Origin: Iodidimonas nitroreducens
GTDB lineage: Bacteria > Pseudomonadota > Alphaproteobacteria > Sphingomonadales > Rhodothalassiaceae
Reading direction: 5' to 3'
Assembly: GCA_000710935.1 (NCBI GenBank)
Contig: BAYV01000018.1
Location: 1-35,223, forward strand
Length of the DNA: 35,223 nucleotides
The position numbers were made by a program, and so were the translations under genes. This document shows, piece by piece, positions 1 to 8,174 of the stretch. The notes beneath the pieces were generated by a model that was given only the letters and a program-made list of their open reading frames with translations, was not told the DNA's origin and did not search any database. How positions within the stretch are numbered: position 1 is the stretch's first letter; each line of letters starts with the position of its first letter.

Positions 1-738
1 ATAGGTGAATTGCACATCCCGGGTTTCGCCCACCCCCAGATCCTGAAAGCCTTCACCGGGATCAAAGCTGAAACTGCCATCCGCATTGACCACCACCGTG
101 CCTTCAGCAGGCCCTTCGATCAGGCCATAGGTGAGGATATCGCCATCCACATCGGTGGCCACCAATTGCCCGATAACCACGCCGCCATCTTCCACCGCAT
201 CCAAAGTTCCGGCCTGCGCCAAAGGATCGGAATTGGCCGCAGCCGTGGCGACGGCAAGGCCATCGACGCCCACCAAGGCCTGTGGCCCCACAGTTGCACC
301 ATCCACTGCAGCAGGGGCAGTCACCGTGCCCTCAGGCGCAAGCTGATTGATCCCCACCTGCCCCTGATTGGCGGGCGGCGAGGCATTACCGGAATTCTGT
401 GCATTGGGGATGAACAAAGGATCGCTGCCATCGCTCAAGCGGAATGGGGTGTCGCGATCAAAGACTAAGGGCGTATCGCGATCAAGGATCAATTGCCGAT
501 CCAGAAGCGGGCTGTCCACAAGCGCCCCTTCATCGGGTGTTACGAGGAACCCTTCCCCGCGATCCGGTGCGCCGATATGAACATTCTGATTGGTCAATTC
601 CGCATTTTCAAAAAGCCCGGGCTCATCAGGGGGCAAAAAGCCTCTCTCCGCATCGGCAGGCGATTCGGTTTCCCTGAACAGGGCCGGATCGGTAGCCGCA
701 TTGCGCAGATTATCTTCTGAAAATGTTTTATCAGCCAT
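1..738 (-). CDS. VCBS/cadherin-like surface protein, N-terminal part (C-terminus beyond left edge)
   Basis: The reading frame is open from an ATG at 738 to the window edge, giving 246 residues and no stop. There is no signal peptide: the start MADKTFSEDN is hydrophilic. Residues about 1-165 are acidic, Pro/Asp-rich linker, including three imperfect octads around LLDRQLI, LDRDTPLV and FDRDTPFR. From about residue 190 a VCBS/cadherin-like repeat begins: AVEDGGVVIGQLVATDVDGD, then TYGLIEGPAEGTVVVNADGS, then FSFDPGEGFQDLGVG. Such repeats are typical of very long RTX-type adhesins exported by type I secretion, whose signal lies at the C-terminus, here out of view. The divergent ABC/HlyD operon next door fits it as the secreted substrate. 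No clear LapG-type cleavage site is seen in this part. The repeat family is confident; the adhesin role is inferred. Confidence 0.85.
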   Translation of the reverse strand, partial: MADKTFSEDNLRNAATDPALFRETESPADAERGFLPPDEPGLFENAELTNQNVHIGAPDRGEGFLVTPDEGALVDSPLLDRQLILDRDTPLVFDRDTPFRLSDGSDPLFIPNAQNSGNASPPANQGQVGINQLAPEGTVTAPAAVDGATVGPQALVGVDGLAVATAAANSDPLAQAGTLDAVEDGGVVIGQLVATDVDGDILTYGLIEGPAEGTVVVNADGSFSFDPGEGFQDLGVGETRDVQFTY

Positions 739-1089
739 GTCATTCTCGCTTTAAATCAAAGGCACAAAAGCATCTGGGATGCATCAGACACGCGCATCAG
801 AAATCCTGCGCCCCCAAGAATCCTAAAAACTTTTCTTATCATAAAGCCCATTGGATCGAAATCATCTAAAATTTTTATTAACTCACTGATTTTTGTGTAG
901 TTTTATAAAATTTAGTTTAAATACAATCTATCTTTGCAGTTGCGTATAAACTTGTTAATCGTCTATGCGCTAAAATAATTTTTCCGATTATATCAGCGAA
1001 AGCATCCAACGCCCCAAGCTGATAAGCGGCAATTTATGAAGTCAAAAAACCAGATTTGATATGAAATTGTTCAATCCCATGGCAGGCCG
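739..1089. promoter_or_regulatory. AT-rich divergent intergenic region of the secretion locus
   Basis: This is about 350 bases between the start codons of the leftward VCBS protein and the rightward ABC exporter operon. It is much more AT-rich than the flanking genes, especially about 830-1075, and has no convincing ORF. It must hold the promoters for both transcription units. I could not single out one sigma-70 pair with confidence, and no long inverted repeat stands out. The ATG at 1090 has only a weak purine stretch (ggcagg) upstream. An in-frame ATG at 1114 is an alternative start for the exporter. Confidence 0.5.
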
Positions 1090-2847
1090 ATGAATAATCC
1101 TAACGGAACCGAAATGAATTCTTCGGCGCCACTCTCACCGGCTGGCGTACAGGATGGCGATATGCTGCATCAGCTTTGGCGTCAGTTCCTGCCCATGTCA
1201 AACAGACCGGTCCTGCTCGCCTCTCTGGCCATCAATCTTCTGGCGCTTGCCCTGCCTTTGATGATCTTGCAGGTTTATAATCGGATTCTGCCTTATGAGG
1301 GATTATCCACCCTTGCCATGCTCAGCCTTGGGGTTTTTGTAGCGCTGATCATCGATCTTGTTTTGAAAATCGCCCGGGCGCATCTATCGGGCTGGGCCGG
1401 GGCGCAATATGAACATAAGGCCGGCTGCATTGCCATGCACCGATTGGCCAGCGGCGATCTGGCGCATATCGAAGCCACACCATCAGGCACCCATCTCGAC
1501 CGTTTATCGAGCATCAGCCAGATTCGCGAATTTTATGCAAGCCAGGCCAGCCTCGTCCTCGTCGATCTGCCTTTCATCGTTATTTTTCTGGGAATTCTGG
1601 CCCTGATTGCCGGGTGGCTGGTTCTCATTCCCCTGTTCATGCTGGTTGTTGCGGCCCTGATTGCCTGGCGATTGGGCAAGCGCCTGCAAAATAAGATTGA
1701 ACAGCGCCATCATTGGGATAGCCGACGCTACAGCTTTCTGATCGAGGTTTTGAGCGGCATTCACACGGTCAAGGCGATGGCCATGGAAAAAATGATGCTG
1801 CGGCGCTATGAGCGGCTTTTGGAAGCCAATGCCTCCCTCAGTGCCGAAGTCTCTGATCTGTCCGGCCATGCCCAAACCGTGGGGACCCTGACCAGCCAGC
1901 TCACCTTGGCCGCAATCGTCGCCTTTGGCAGCCTTTTGGTGATAGATGGCCAGATGACCATGGGGGCGCTGGCCGCCAGCACATTGCTTGCCGGGCGCAC
2001 GGTGCAGCCTGCCTTGCGGGCCTTGGGCTTATGGTCGCAATTTCAATCGGTCAGTCTGGCAGAAGAGAATCTGCGCGATATCGATGCCATCCCCGCGGAA
2101 TCGCGCGGTCAGTTCGTGATGGATCGCTTTCAATCTCTTGAATTGCGCGGGGCGGCCTTTCGCTATGATGCCCCCGACATTGAAACCGATGATGTTTTAA
2201 AAGGCATCGATCTGCATCTGGAACGCGGTGAAGTCATCGGCATCACCGGGCAGAATGGCTGCGGCAAATCCACCCTTTTGCATCTGGCGGCCGGGCAGAT
2301 CAGCCCCAGCCGGGGCCGTGTTTTGCTCAATGGTCAGCCCCCCGAAGATTATGAAGCCGCCAGCATCTTTCGCCAGCTTGCTTATGTGCCCCAAAGGCCG
2401 ACATTATTCCACGGCACGGTGCTCGATAATCTGACGATGTTTCAATCCGATGAGCCCAAAATCATGCAAAGGGCTTTGGAACTGGCGCAAAAGCTGCTTT
2501 TAGATGAGGTTTTTGCCCGCCTGCCCGATGGCTATGATACCGAAATCGGCGATAGCACCACGGCCATCCTGCCCGCAGGCGTTGCCCAAAGAATTACCAT
2601 CGTGCGCGCCATTCTCCATCGCCCCGGGCTGATTTTGCTCGATGAAGCCAATACCAGCCTTGATGGCGAAAGCGATCGCGCTTTATGCGATCTCTTGCGC
2701 AGTTTGAAAGGCGATTGCGCGATGATTCTGGTGAGCCACCGGCCCTCCCTGCTGGCCTTGGCCGATCGGCGCTATAGCCTTGAAGGTGGTCGGCTTTTGC
2801 CCATGAAAACAGCGCCTTTTGTGCCTTCAGAGGAGCCCCAAAGATGA
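1090..2847 (+). CDS. Type I secretion ABC transporter (permease-ATPase), first of tandem pair
   Basis: Predicted inner-membrane ABC exporter half-molecule of 585 aa. About 40 N-terminal residues lead into the transmembrane domain (hydrophobic spans from about 38 to 300). The nucleotide-binding domain follows: Walker A GQNGCGKST from residue 387, Q-loop AYVPQRP, Walker B LILLDEA with D518 and E519, and H-loop LVSHRP. The ABC signature is degenerate: LPAGV (494-498) instead of LSGGQ. It has no C39 peptidase domain. The stop overlaps the next start by four bases (ATGA), so translation is probably coupled. With the second exporter and HlyD it forms a type I secretion operon, most likely for the divergent VCBS protein. 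Whether it works as homodimer or heterodimer cannot be read from sequence. Confidence 0.9.
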   Translation: MNNPNGTEMNSSAPLSPAGVQDGDMLHQLWRQFLPMSNRPVLLASLAINLLALALPLMILQVYNRILPYEGLSTLAMLSLGVFVALIIDLVLKIARAHLSGWAGAQYEHKAGCIAMHRLASGDLAHIEATPSGTHLDRLSSISQIREFYASQASLVLVDLPFIVIFLGILALIAGWLVLIPLFMLVVAALIAWRLGKRLQNKIEQRHHWDSRRYSFLIEVLSGIHTVKAMAMEKMMLRRYERLLEANASLSAEVSDLSGHAQTVGTLTSQLTLAAIVAFGSLLVIDGQMTMGALAASTLLAGRTVQPALRALGLWSQFQSVSLAEENLRDIDAIPAESRGQFVMDRFQSLELRGAAFRYDAPDIETDDVLKGIDLHLERGEVIGITGQNGCGKSTLLHLAAGQISPSRGRVLLNGQPPEDYEAASIFRQLAYVPQRPTLFHGTVLDNLTMFQSDEPKIMQRALELAQKLLLDEVFARLPDGYDTEIGDSTTAILPAGVAQRITIVRAILHRPGLILLDEANTSLDGESDRALCDLLRSLKGDCAMILVSHRPSLLALADRRYSLEGGRLLPMKTAPFVPSEEPQR

Positions 2848-5045
2848 ATGCTCCGGCATCTCCGCGCGGCTCTGATCGTGGGTCCATTCGCCCTAATGCG
2901 GCCCTGAGCCATCAGGATGCAGATGCTTTGGCTTCGGCCATCCGCCGTGGCTCTTTGGGTGATTTCACCGCCCGATCAGGCTTTGCCGCCTGTTTGATGG
3001 CCCTGCTCGATGCCCGGGGATGGCGCGGAACCCAGCGAAGCCTGAGCGAAGCCCTGCCGCATTTTGCATCCGACCTCAATCTGGCCAGCCTGCGCAATGT
3101 TCTGGCGGATCTGAATTTTAAAACTATCGAGCGTCCGATCAAAAAGGGCGAAATCCTCGACCCCCGGTTGATGCCGTGCCTTTATCTCGATGATCAAGGC
3201 AATCCCAGTGCTTTGAGCGTCAATGAACAGGGCATTTTCGAGATTTTTGCCGGGGATGACAATGTCTGGCGAATTCTTGATAAGCCCCTGGAAGCGGGCC
3301 TTGTCATTCTGATCACTGAAATTCCCACCGATCAGGATGCCCCGCGCCCCGAACACAACTGGACTCGCGCCATCCTGCGCCGGATGCGGCCCCGGATCAT
3401 GCGGCTTTTGGGGATGACCTTCCTGCTCAACTTGCTGGCTCTGGTGGGGCCCTTGTTCATCATGGTGGTTTATGATCAGGTGGTGGCGTCGGGCTCTCCG
3501 CGCCTGCTCGTGCCTTTGGTCATCGGGGTGGGGTTGGCCGCCCTCATCGAATTGATCACCCGCATTTTTCGCGGAAAATCCATTGCCTTCATGTCCGGGC
3601 GGCTGGAATTCATTATTTCACGCAGTGTCTTCCGGCAAATTCTGAGCCTGCCCATCACCCGCACGGAATCCGCACCCTTGAGCGGCCAGATTTCGCGCAT
3701 TCGTGAATTCGACAGCATGCGCGATATTTTCATGGGCACGCTGGTGACCGTGCTGCTCGAACTTCCCTTCATCGGAGTGTTTTTGCTGGTGATCGCCTTA
3801 TTGGCAGGCTGGCTGGTGCTCATCCCCTTTGTAATGATCGGAGTGTTCATTCTGATGGGGGCCATCGCCTTGCCATCCCTGAAGCGATCCGTGGCCCGCA
3901 CATCCAACCAAAGATCCCGGCAATATCGCTTTCTGGTCGAATTCGTGACCAATCTGCGAACCATTCGCGAAGCCGGTGCGGGCGAACGCTGGTCTGATCG
4001 CTATCGTGAGATGTCTGCGACCACCAGCCTCGAGCAATTTCGCAATGGCCAGATTGCCTTCACTTTGCAATCCCTGTCGCAATTGATCATGATGATCGCT
4101 GGCGGCGGCACCATCGTCTATGGCGTTATTCTGGTGATCGGGGGCACGCTCACAGCCGGCGGGCTGATCGCGGTGATGGCTTTGGTCTGGCGGATTCTCG
4201 CCCCCATCCAGAATCTGTTTCTCACCCTCACCCGCGCCGAACAAATCTCGATGACGGTGGGGCATCTCGATCAGCTGATGCAATTACGCGGCGAACAAAC
4301 CCGTCATCATTCCGGCGGGATCATCCGTCAATGGGCCGGGGCCATTGATTTCACCCGGGTCAGCTTTCGCTATCGCCCCAATACCGATCCCGCCCTTTTG
4401 GGCATCAGTTTCAAGGCCGATCCCGGCGAGATGATCGCTATCATGGGATCGAATGGATCAGGTAAATCAACCATTTTGCGCCTGATCGCCGGGCTTTATG
4501 AGGCACAGGCCGGTCAGGTCAGCATCGATGGTCTTGATGTGCGCCAGATCGATCCTCAGGAATTGCGCCAGCAGATCGCCTATGTTCCGCAAAATTGCCA
4601 TGTCTTTCACGGCACGTTGGCCCAAAATCTGCGCTTTTCCAACCCCGTGGTGAGCGAACGCGAGATTGAAGACGCCTGCCGCAAGGCCGGTTTGTGGGAC
4701 GAAATCACCCGCCTGCCCGATGGGCTCGAAACCCGTTTTGGGGATCAAACCGTGTGGCAATTGAATGCGGGCTTTCGCCAGCGCATTTCCCTGGCCCGCG
4801 CCTATCTGCGCGATGCCCAACTGATCCTGCTCGATGAACCGGCACAAGCCCTAGATGATGCGGGGGATCAGGCTTTGGTGCAGATGATCCAGAATTTGCG
4901 GGGTGAGAAAACCATCATCATGGTTTCCCACCGCCCCAGCCATATTCGTCTGGCTGATCGTGTTTTGCATCTTGAAAAGGGCATCCTGATCGCTGAGGGC
5001 GCGCCCGAGCAGAGCCTGTCCCGATCCGAAGGCAAGTTTTTATGA
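2844..5045 (+). CDS. Type I secretion ABC transporter with degenerate C39-like N-terminal domain, second of tandem pair
   Basis: A 733-residue exporter. Residues about 20-160 resemble the C39-like domain of RTX exporters (HlyB/LapB class) but lack a recognisable catalytic Cys and His. The stretch ARSGFAACLMALL has Ser-Gly-Phe where peptidases have a Cys-Gly. It should therefore bind substrate rather than cleave it. The transmembrane domain spans about 185-480. The nucleotide-binding domain has Walker A GSNGSGKST from residue 535, AYVPQN Q-loop, Walker B LILLDEP (D664, E665) and MVSHRP H-loop. The signature is LNAGF (about 640) rather than LSGGQ, so both exporters of the operon deviate at this motif. 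It overlaps its upstream and downstream neighbours by ATGA, so the three genes are probably co-translated. Confidence 0.9.
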   Translation: MNAPASPRGSDRGSIRPNAALSHQDADALASAIRRGSLGDFTARSGFAACLMALLDARGWRGTQRSLSEALPHFASDLNLASLRNVLADLNFKTIERPIKKGEILDPRLMPCLYLDDQGNPSALSVNEQGIFEIFAGDDNVWRILDKPLEAGLVILITEIPTDQDAPRPEHNWTRAILRRMRPRIMRLLGMTFLLNLLALVGPLFIMVVYDQVVASGSPRLLVPLVIGVGLAALIELITRIFRGKSIAFMSGRLEFIISRSVFRQILSLPITRTESAPLSGQISRIREFDSMRDIFMGTLVTVLLELPFIGVFLLVIALLAGWLVLIPFVMIGVFILMGAIALPSLKRSVARTSNQRSRQYRFLVEFVTNLRTIREAGAGERWSDRYREMSATTSLEQFRNGQIAFTLQSLSQLIMMIAGGGTIVYGVILVIGGTLTAGGLIAVMALVWRILAPIQNLFLTLTRAEQISMTVGHLDQLMQLRGEQTRHHSGGIIRQWAGAIDFTRVSFRYRPNTDPALLGISFKADPGEMIAIMGSNGSGKSTILRLIAGLYEAQAGQVSIDGLDVRQIDPQELRQQIAYVPQNCHVFHGTLAQNLRFSNPVVSEREIEDACRKAGLWDEITRLPDGLETRFGDQTVWQLNAGFRQRISLARAYLRDAQLILLDEPAQALDDAGDQALVQMIQNLRGEKTIIMVSHRPSHIRLADRVLHLEKGILIAEGAPEQSLSRSEGKFL

Positions 5046-6436
5046 GCCAAAACCCCGATTTTGAACACTCCATCAAAAGATCGCCAGCCATGTTGAACAA
5101 AAAAAGCTCCCGGTCCCTGATGCGTATCAATGCTTATGATCGCGAAGTGCTGAGCCGATCCGTTTATCTTGAAGAAACCGGCCCTTCGATGGGCATGGCG
5201 GCGCTGATTTTTGTGATCGCCGCGCTGATTGCCCTGTTCATCATCTGGTCTGGCCTTACCCGGCTTGATGAAACCGTGGCCGCAAGGGGAACGGTTTCAC
5301 CAATCAGCTTTGTGCAGCCGGTACAGCATCTGGAAGGTGGGATCGTCGCCTCGGTGGAGGTTGAAGAGGGCCAAATCGTCAAGGCCGGTGATCCTTTATT
5401 GACCATGGATAAAACCATTTCGCGTTCCGATTATCTGGCCCTCAAGGTGCGCGAGGCCTCGCTCGCTTTGCAGATCGAACGCTTGCGCGCCTTTGCCCTG
5501 AATGATGAGCCTGATTTTTCCGCCTATGTGGAAAATTATCCCGAATTGGTGAGGGATCAACAGCGCATTTACGAAACACAGATCGATGCCCGCAATGCCC
5601 AGATTGCGATCAGCAACGCCCAGATCCAATCCCGCCAGCAAGAAGCGCTGAGCCTGAGCGAGCATCATGATATGCTTAAAAAGCAGGTTCTTTTGCTGCA
5701 GGAAGAGCTTGAGATGCGCCAAACCCTGCTGGACAAGGGCCTGACCAACAAGATCGTTTTCCTCGATACCCAACGGCGGCTCAATCAGACTGAGGGGGAA
5801 ATCGCCCGCACCCGCGCCGATATGGCCCGCGCCGAAGCCGAAATTGCGCAGGCGCGCGGCGGATTGCTGGAAATGGAAGAACGCCTGCGCGGCGATGCTT
5901 TGGAGGAATTGGGGCGCTTTTCCAATGAGCAGGCTGAAATCAAGGAGCAACTGACCCGGCTTTCGGATCGGGTACAAAGAACGGTGGTGCGCGCCCCCGT
6001 GGCTGGAACGGTGACCGGATTGGCCGTTACCGGTCCCGGTGCCGTGGTGCAGCCCGGGGCAAAGCTGGCCGACATCGTGCCCAATGATCGGCAGATTCTG
6101 GCGGAAACCCGGATCAGCCCGCGCGATATCGGGCATATCAAACCCGGCCAGCCGGTGACAGTGAAAATCGATAGCTATGATTATGCACGCTTTGGTGGTG
6201 TTCCCGGAAAAGTGAAAAGCATTTCTGCCACCAGCTTCATCGATGAGGAGGGTGTCAGTTATTTCCGCTCGATGATCAGCATCGATCAAACCTTTGTTGG
6301 CGAAAATCCGGCAAATAATACGATCACTCCGGGCATGACCCTGGTCGCCGATATCAAAACCGGCGAAAAAAGCCTGCTTGCCTATTTATGGCGGCCCGTT
6401 CAGCAATCAATGTCGGGGGCCTTTTCCGAACGCTGA
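5042..6436 (+). CDS. HlyD-family type I secretion membrane fusion protein
   Basis: A periplasmic adaptor of 464 aa that bridges the ABC exporter and an outer-membrane TolC-like channel. It has a short cytosolic N-terminus, one transmembrane span at about residues 50-72, and a first lipoyl half around GGIVASVEVEEGQIVKAGDP. A long charged coiled-coil hairpin follows (about 130-300, rich in Glu, Gln, Arg and Leu). The second lipoyl half contains VRAPVAGTVTGL, and then a beta-barrel. The length is normal for the family. It is the last gene of the operon, overlapping the second ABC gene by ATGA. No TolC homologue follows, so the outer-membrane partner is outside the window. Confidence 0.93.
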   Translation: MSQNPDFEHSIKRSPAMLNKKSSRSLMRINAYDREVLSRSVYLEETGPSMGMAALIFVIAALIALFIIWSGLTRLDETVAARGTVSPISFVQPVQHLEGGIVASVEVEEGQIVKAGDPLLTMDKTISRSDYLALKVREASLALQIERLRAFALNDEPDFSAYVENYPELVRDQQRIYETQIDARNAQIAISNAQIQSRQQEALSLSEHHDMLKKQVLLLQEELEMRQTLLDKGLTNKIVFLDTQRRLNQTEGEIARTRADMARAEAEIAQARGGLLEMEERLRGDALEELGRFSNEQAEIKEQLTRLSDRVQRTVVRAPVAGTVTGLAVTGPGAVVQPGAKLADIVPNDRQILAETRISPRDIGHIKPGQPVTVKIDSYDYARFGGVPGKVKSISATSFIDEEGVSYFRSMISIDQTFVGENPANNTITPGMTLVADIKTGEKSLLAYLWRPVQQSMSGAFSER

Positions 6437-6459
6437 AAATCCTTACGTCACTTTTGCCT

Positions 6460-6496
6460 ACGGGTTTTCTGGACCCGTCCACACGTCTTTGTTTTT
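6460..6496 (+). terminator. Weak candidate terminator after the type I secretion operon
   Basis: A 6-bp inverted repeat (ACGGGT at 6460-6465, ACCCGT at 6473-6478) with a 7-base loop lies 24 bases after the hlyD-like stop. A T-rich run (TCTTTGTTTTT, to 6496) follows only after a gap of about 7 bases, so the geometry is not ideal. Confidence 0.3.
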
Positions 6497-6755
6497 AGTG
6501 CAGGGGCCCTTTTCTTAAAAAGTGCACCCTAAGATAGATTCGCGCGCAAAGGCTGCACACCACTCTGCCGACCTTAATTGCTCCTGAAACAAAAATAATC
6601 AATAAAAATACACTATATAGGGATAAATTATTTAAAGAATTTACAACATAAAATTTATTGAAATGCAATTATGCCGATAAATAACCGCATAAGTTTCAAT
6701 AATATATTATGAATAACGGATATTTATATTGTTATTTCAACATGAGTTCCTGTAT

Positions 6756-6784
6756 TTATCGGTTAAGTATGGAGTTTATATAAT
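6756..6784 (+). promoter_or_regulatory. Candidate sigma-70-like promoter for the PAS protein gene
   Basis: A perfect TATAAT sits at 6779-6784, 20 bases before the ATG at 6805. Spaced 17 bases upstream is a poor -35 (TTATCG, 6756-6761). The surroundings are AT-rich, so a chance match is possible. A second pair, TTGTTA (6729-6734) and TATTTA (6753-6758) with 18-base spacing, is also possible. Confidence 0.3.
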
Positions 6785-6804
6785 TTATTTTTTGAGACGT
6801 CAGT

Positions 6805-7305
6805 ATGAAAACAGCCATCTTTCCCGTCACAAAAGCCGATATTCTTAATCCATCACTCAAGAATCTGTTCATGCTGTGGGATGAAAAAAAAGCGGGAAAC
6901 CGCTATCCCAACAGAAAAGATTTTTCCTTTGCCGATTTTCGGCCATGGCTGGGATTTTTGATCATCTGTTCGGTCAATCATGAAACGCAGGAAATCTATC
7001 CCGATCTGGTGGGCACGCAGGTCGTCGCTTGGGATGGCGAGGATATGACCCATAAGATCATGCACCCCACAAGGCCGTCAAACTTCCCCACCAAAATTTT
7101 GCAGCCCTTCTATGCTACGCTGGAAAACGGCCAGCCGATGATGGCGGTGCATACAAAACCCGATATCGGTGGCAAGCTGGAACGATTGATCCTCCCCTGC
7201 GCGGCGGATGACAATCTGATCGACAAGATGATTTCCGCCATTCTTCCCAATCCGCCCATGGCTGATTTTCTCAAAACCAATAGCCTGCTGCATCTGATGT
7301 CATAA
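6805..7305 (+). CDS. PAS_5-like domain protein
   Basis: A 166-residue soluble protein that resembles the alphaproteobacterial PAS_5 family. It has the family's opening LFMLWDEKKAGNRYPNRKDF, followed by FADFRPWLGFLII, a mid-region YPDLVGTQVVAWDGEDMTHK, and a C-terminal half with PFYATLENGQPMM and ERLILPC. The family is a stand-alone PAS fold presumed to sense a small ligand. No output domain (kinase, GGDEF, DNA-binding) is present. It lies alone between an AT-rich region and the vWA gene. A link to the secretion operon is possible only by proximity. The family call is fairly confident; ligand and role are unknown. Confidence 0.7.
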   Translation: MKTAIFPVTKADILNPSLKNLFMLWDEKKAGNRYPNRKDFSFADFRPWLGFLIICSVNHETQEIYPDLVGTQVVAWDGEDMTHKIMHPTRPSNFPTKILQPFYATLENGQPMMAVHTKPDIGGKLERLILPCAADDNLIDKMISAILPNPPMADFLKTNSLLHLMS

Positions 7306-7352
7306 AGGGCGGCGAAGCTCTTGCGACATCGGGCTTTTACGCCCATCTTTGC

Positions 7353-8174
7353 ATGAAGCACAGGCAACAGCGGTCGGGGGTCATGATCAAGAGCAGGAAA
7401 ATGCCATTCTCCCAACCTGCAGGCCAGCCTTCGTGCCAATCGAGGAAGCCCGCAAACCCAGCCTCCGGGATTGATCGTTTTCTCAACGATCTGGCCACGA
7501 TCGATCACCAAACCCCATCCCGCTATTCCGGCCAGCCATCCGGGCGCCTGATCTTTGCCCTTGATGCTACTTTGAGCCGCCAACCCACATGGGATATAGC
7601 CACCCATATTCAAAGCCATATGTTTGAAGCCACCGAAGGGCGCGCCCCTTTATCGGTGCAGCTGGTCTATTTCCGGGGCTATCGGGAATGCAAGGCCAGC
7701 CCTTGGGTGCAGGACAGCCGGGCCCTCGCAAAACTGATGCGCGGATTGACATGCCAGGGCGGGATGACCCAGATCGGTCGGGTGCTGGGCCATTGCCTGC
7801 GTGAGCAACGCAAAAGCCTGCAAGATGCCCCCGCGGCGGCACCGATCAATGCCATCGTTCTGGTAGGCGATGCCTGCGAGGAAAAGGCTGATGATCTGTG
7901 CCATCTGGCGGGCCAATTGGGGCTTTTATCGGTGCCTATTTTTGCGTTTCACGAAGGCACGGATGCGGTCGCAAGAACCGCCTTCATGGAATTGGCGCGG
8001 CTTTCGGGGGGGGCCTATGCCCCGTTCGATCATCAAAGCGCCGATCAACTGCGTGATCTTTTAAAAGCCGTTTCGGCCTATGCCTCGGGCGGGGCGGCGG
8101 CCCTCAGCACCTTGGAAGCACAGATGAAGCGCCCCCTTGGTCTCTTGCAGCAGATGAAAGGGCACCGCCCATGA
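7353..8174 (+). CDS. von Willebrand factor A (vWA) domain protein
   Basis: A 273-residue protein without a signal peptide or transmembrane span. After about 60 low-complexity residues a vWA fold follows, with a complete metal-ion-dependent adhesion site. The elements are D71-x-T-x-S75 in FALDATLSRQ, the Thr of CQGGMTQIG (139) and Asp of LVGDACEE (173). It should bind a protein partner through a divalent metal. The start is uncertain: ATG codons at 7353, 7383 and 7401 all lack a well-spaced Shine-Dalgarno site. It overlaps the following J-domain gene by ATGA (8171-8174), which suggests a functional pair. The specific role is unknown. Confidence 0.75.
   Translation: MKHRQQRSGVMIKSRKMPFSQPAGQPSCQSRKPANPASGIDRFLNDLATIDHQTPSRYSGQPSGRLIFALDATLSRQPTWDIATHIQSHMFEATEGRAPLSVQLVYFRGYRECKASPWVQDSRALAKLMRGLTCQGGMTQIGRVLGHCLREQRKSLQDAPAAAPINAIVLVGDACEEKADDLCHLAGQLGLLSVPIFAFHEGTDAVARTAFMELARLSGGAYAPFDHQSADQLRDLLKAVSAYASGGAAALSTLEAQMKRPLGLLQQMKGHRP

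Larger units (their letters stand above)
6437..6804. other. AT-rich intergenic region between secretion operon and PAS protein
   Basis: About 370 bases without a supported gene. The first 60 bases hold a small hairpin that may end the secretion operon. From about 6590 on, the DNA is very AT-rich, with a candidate promoter directly before the PAS gene. No coding signal is seen on either strand. The composition shift could reflect upstream regulatory elements of the PAS gene or a decayed or transferred segment; nothing in the sequence decides this. Confidence 0.5.
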
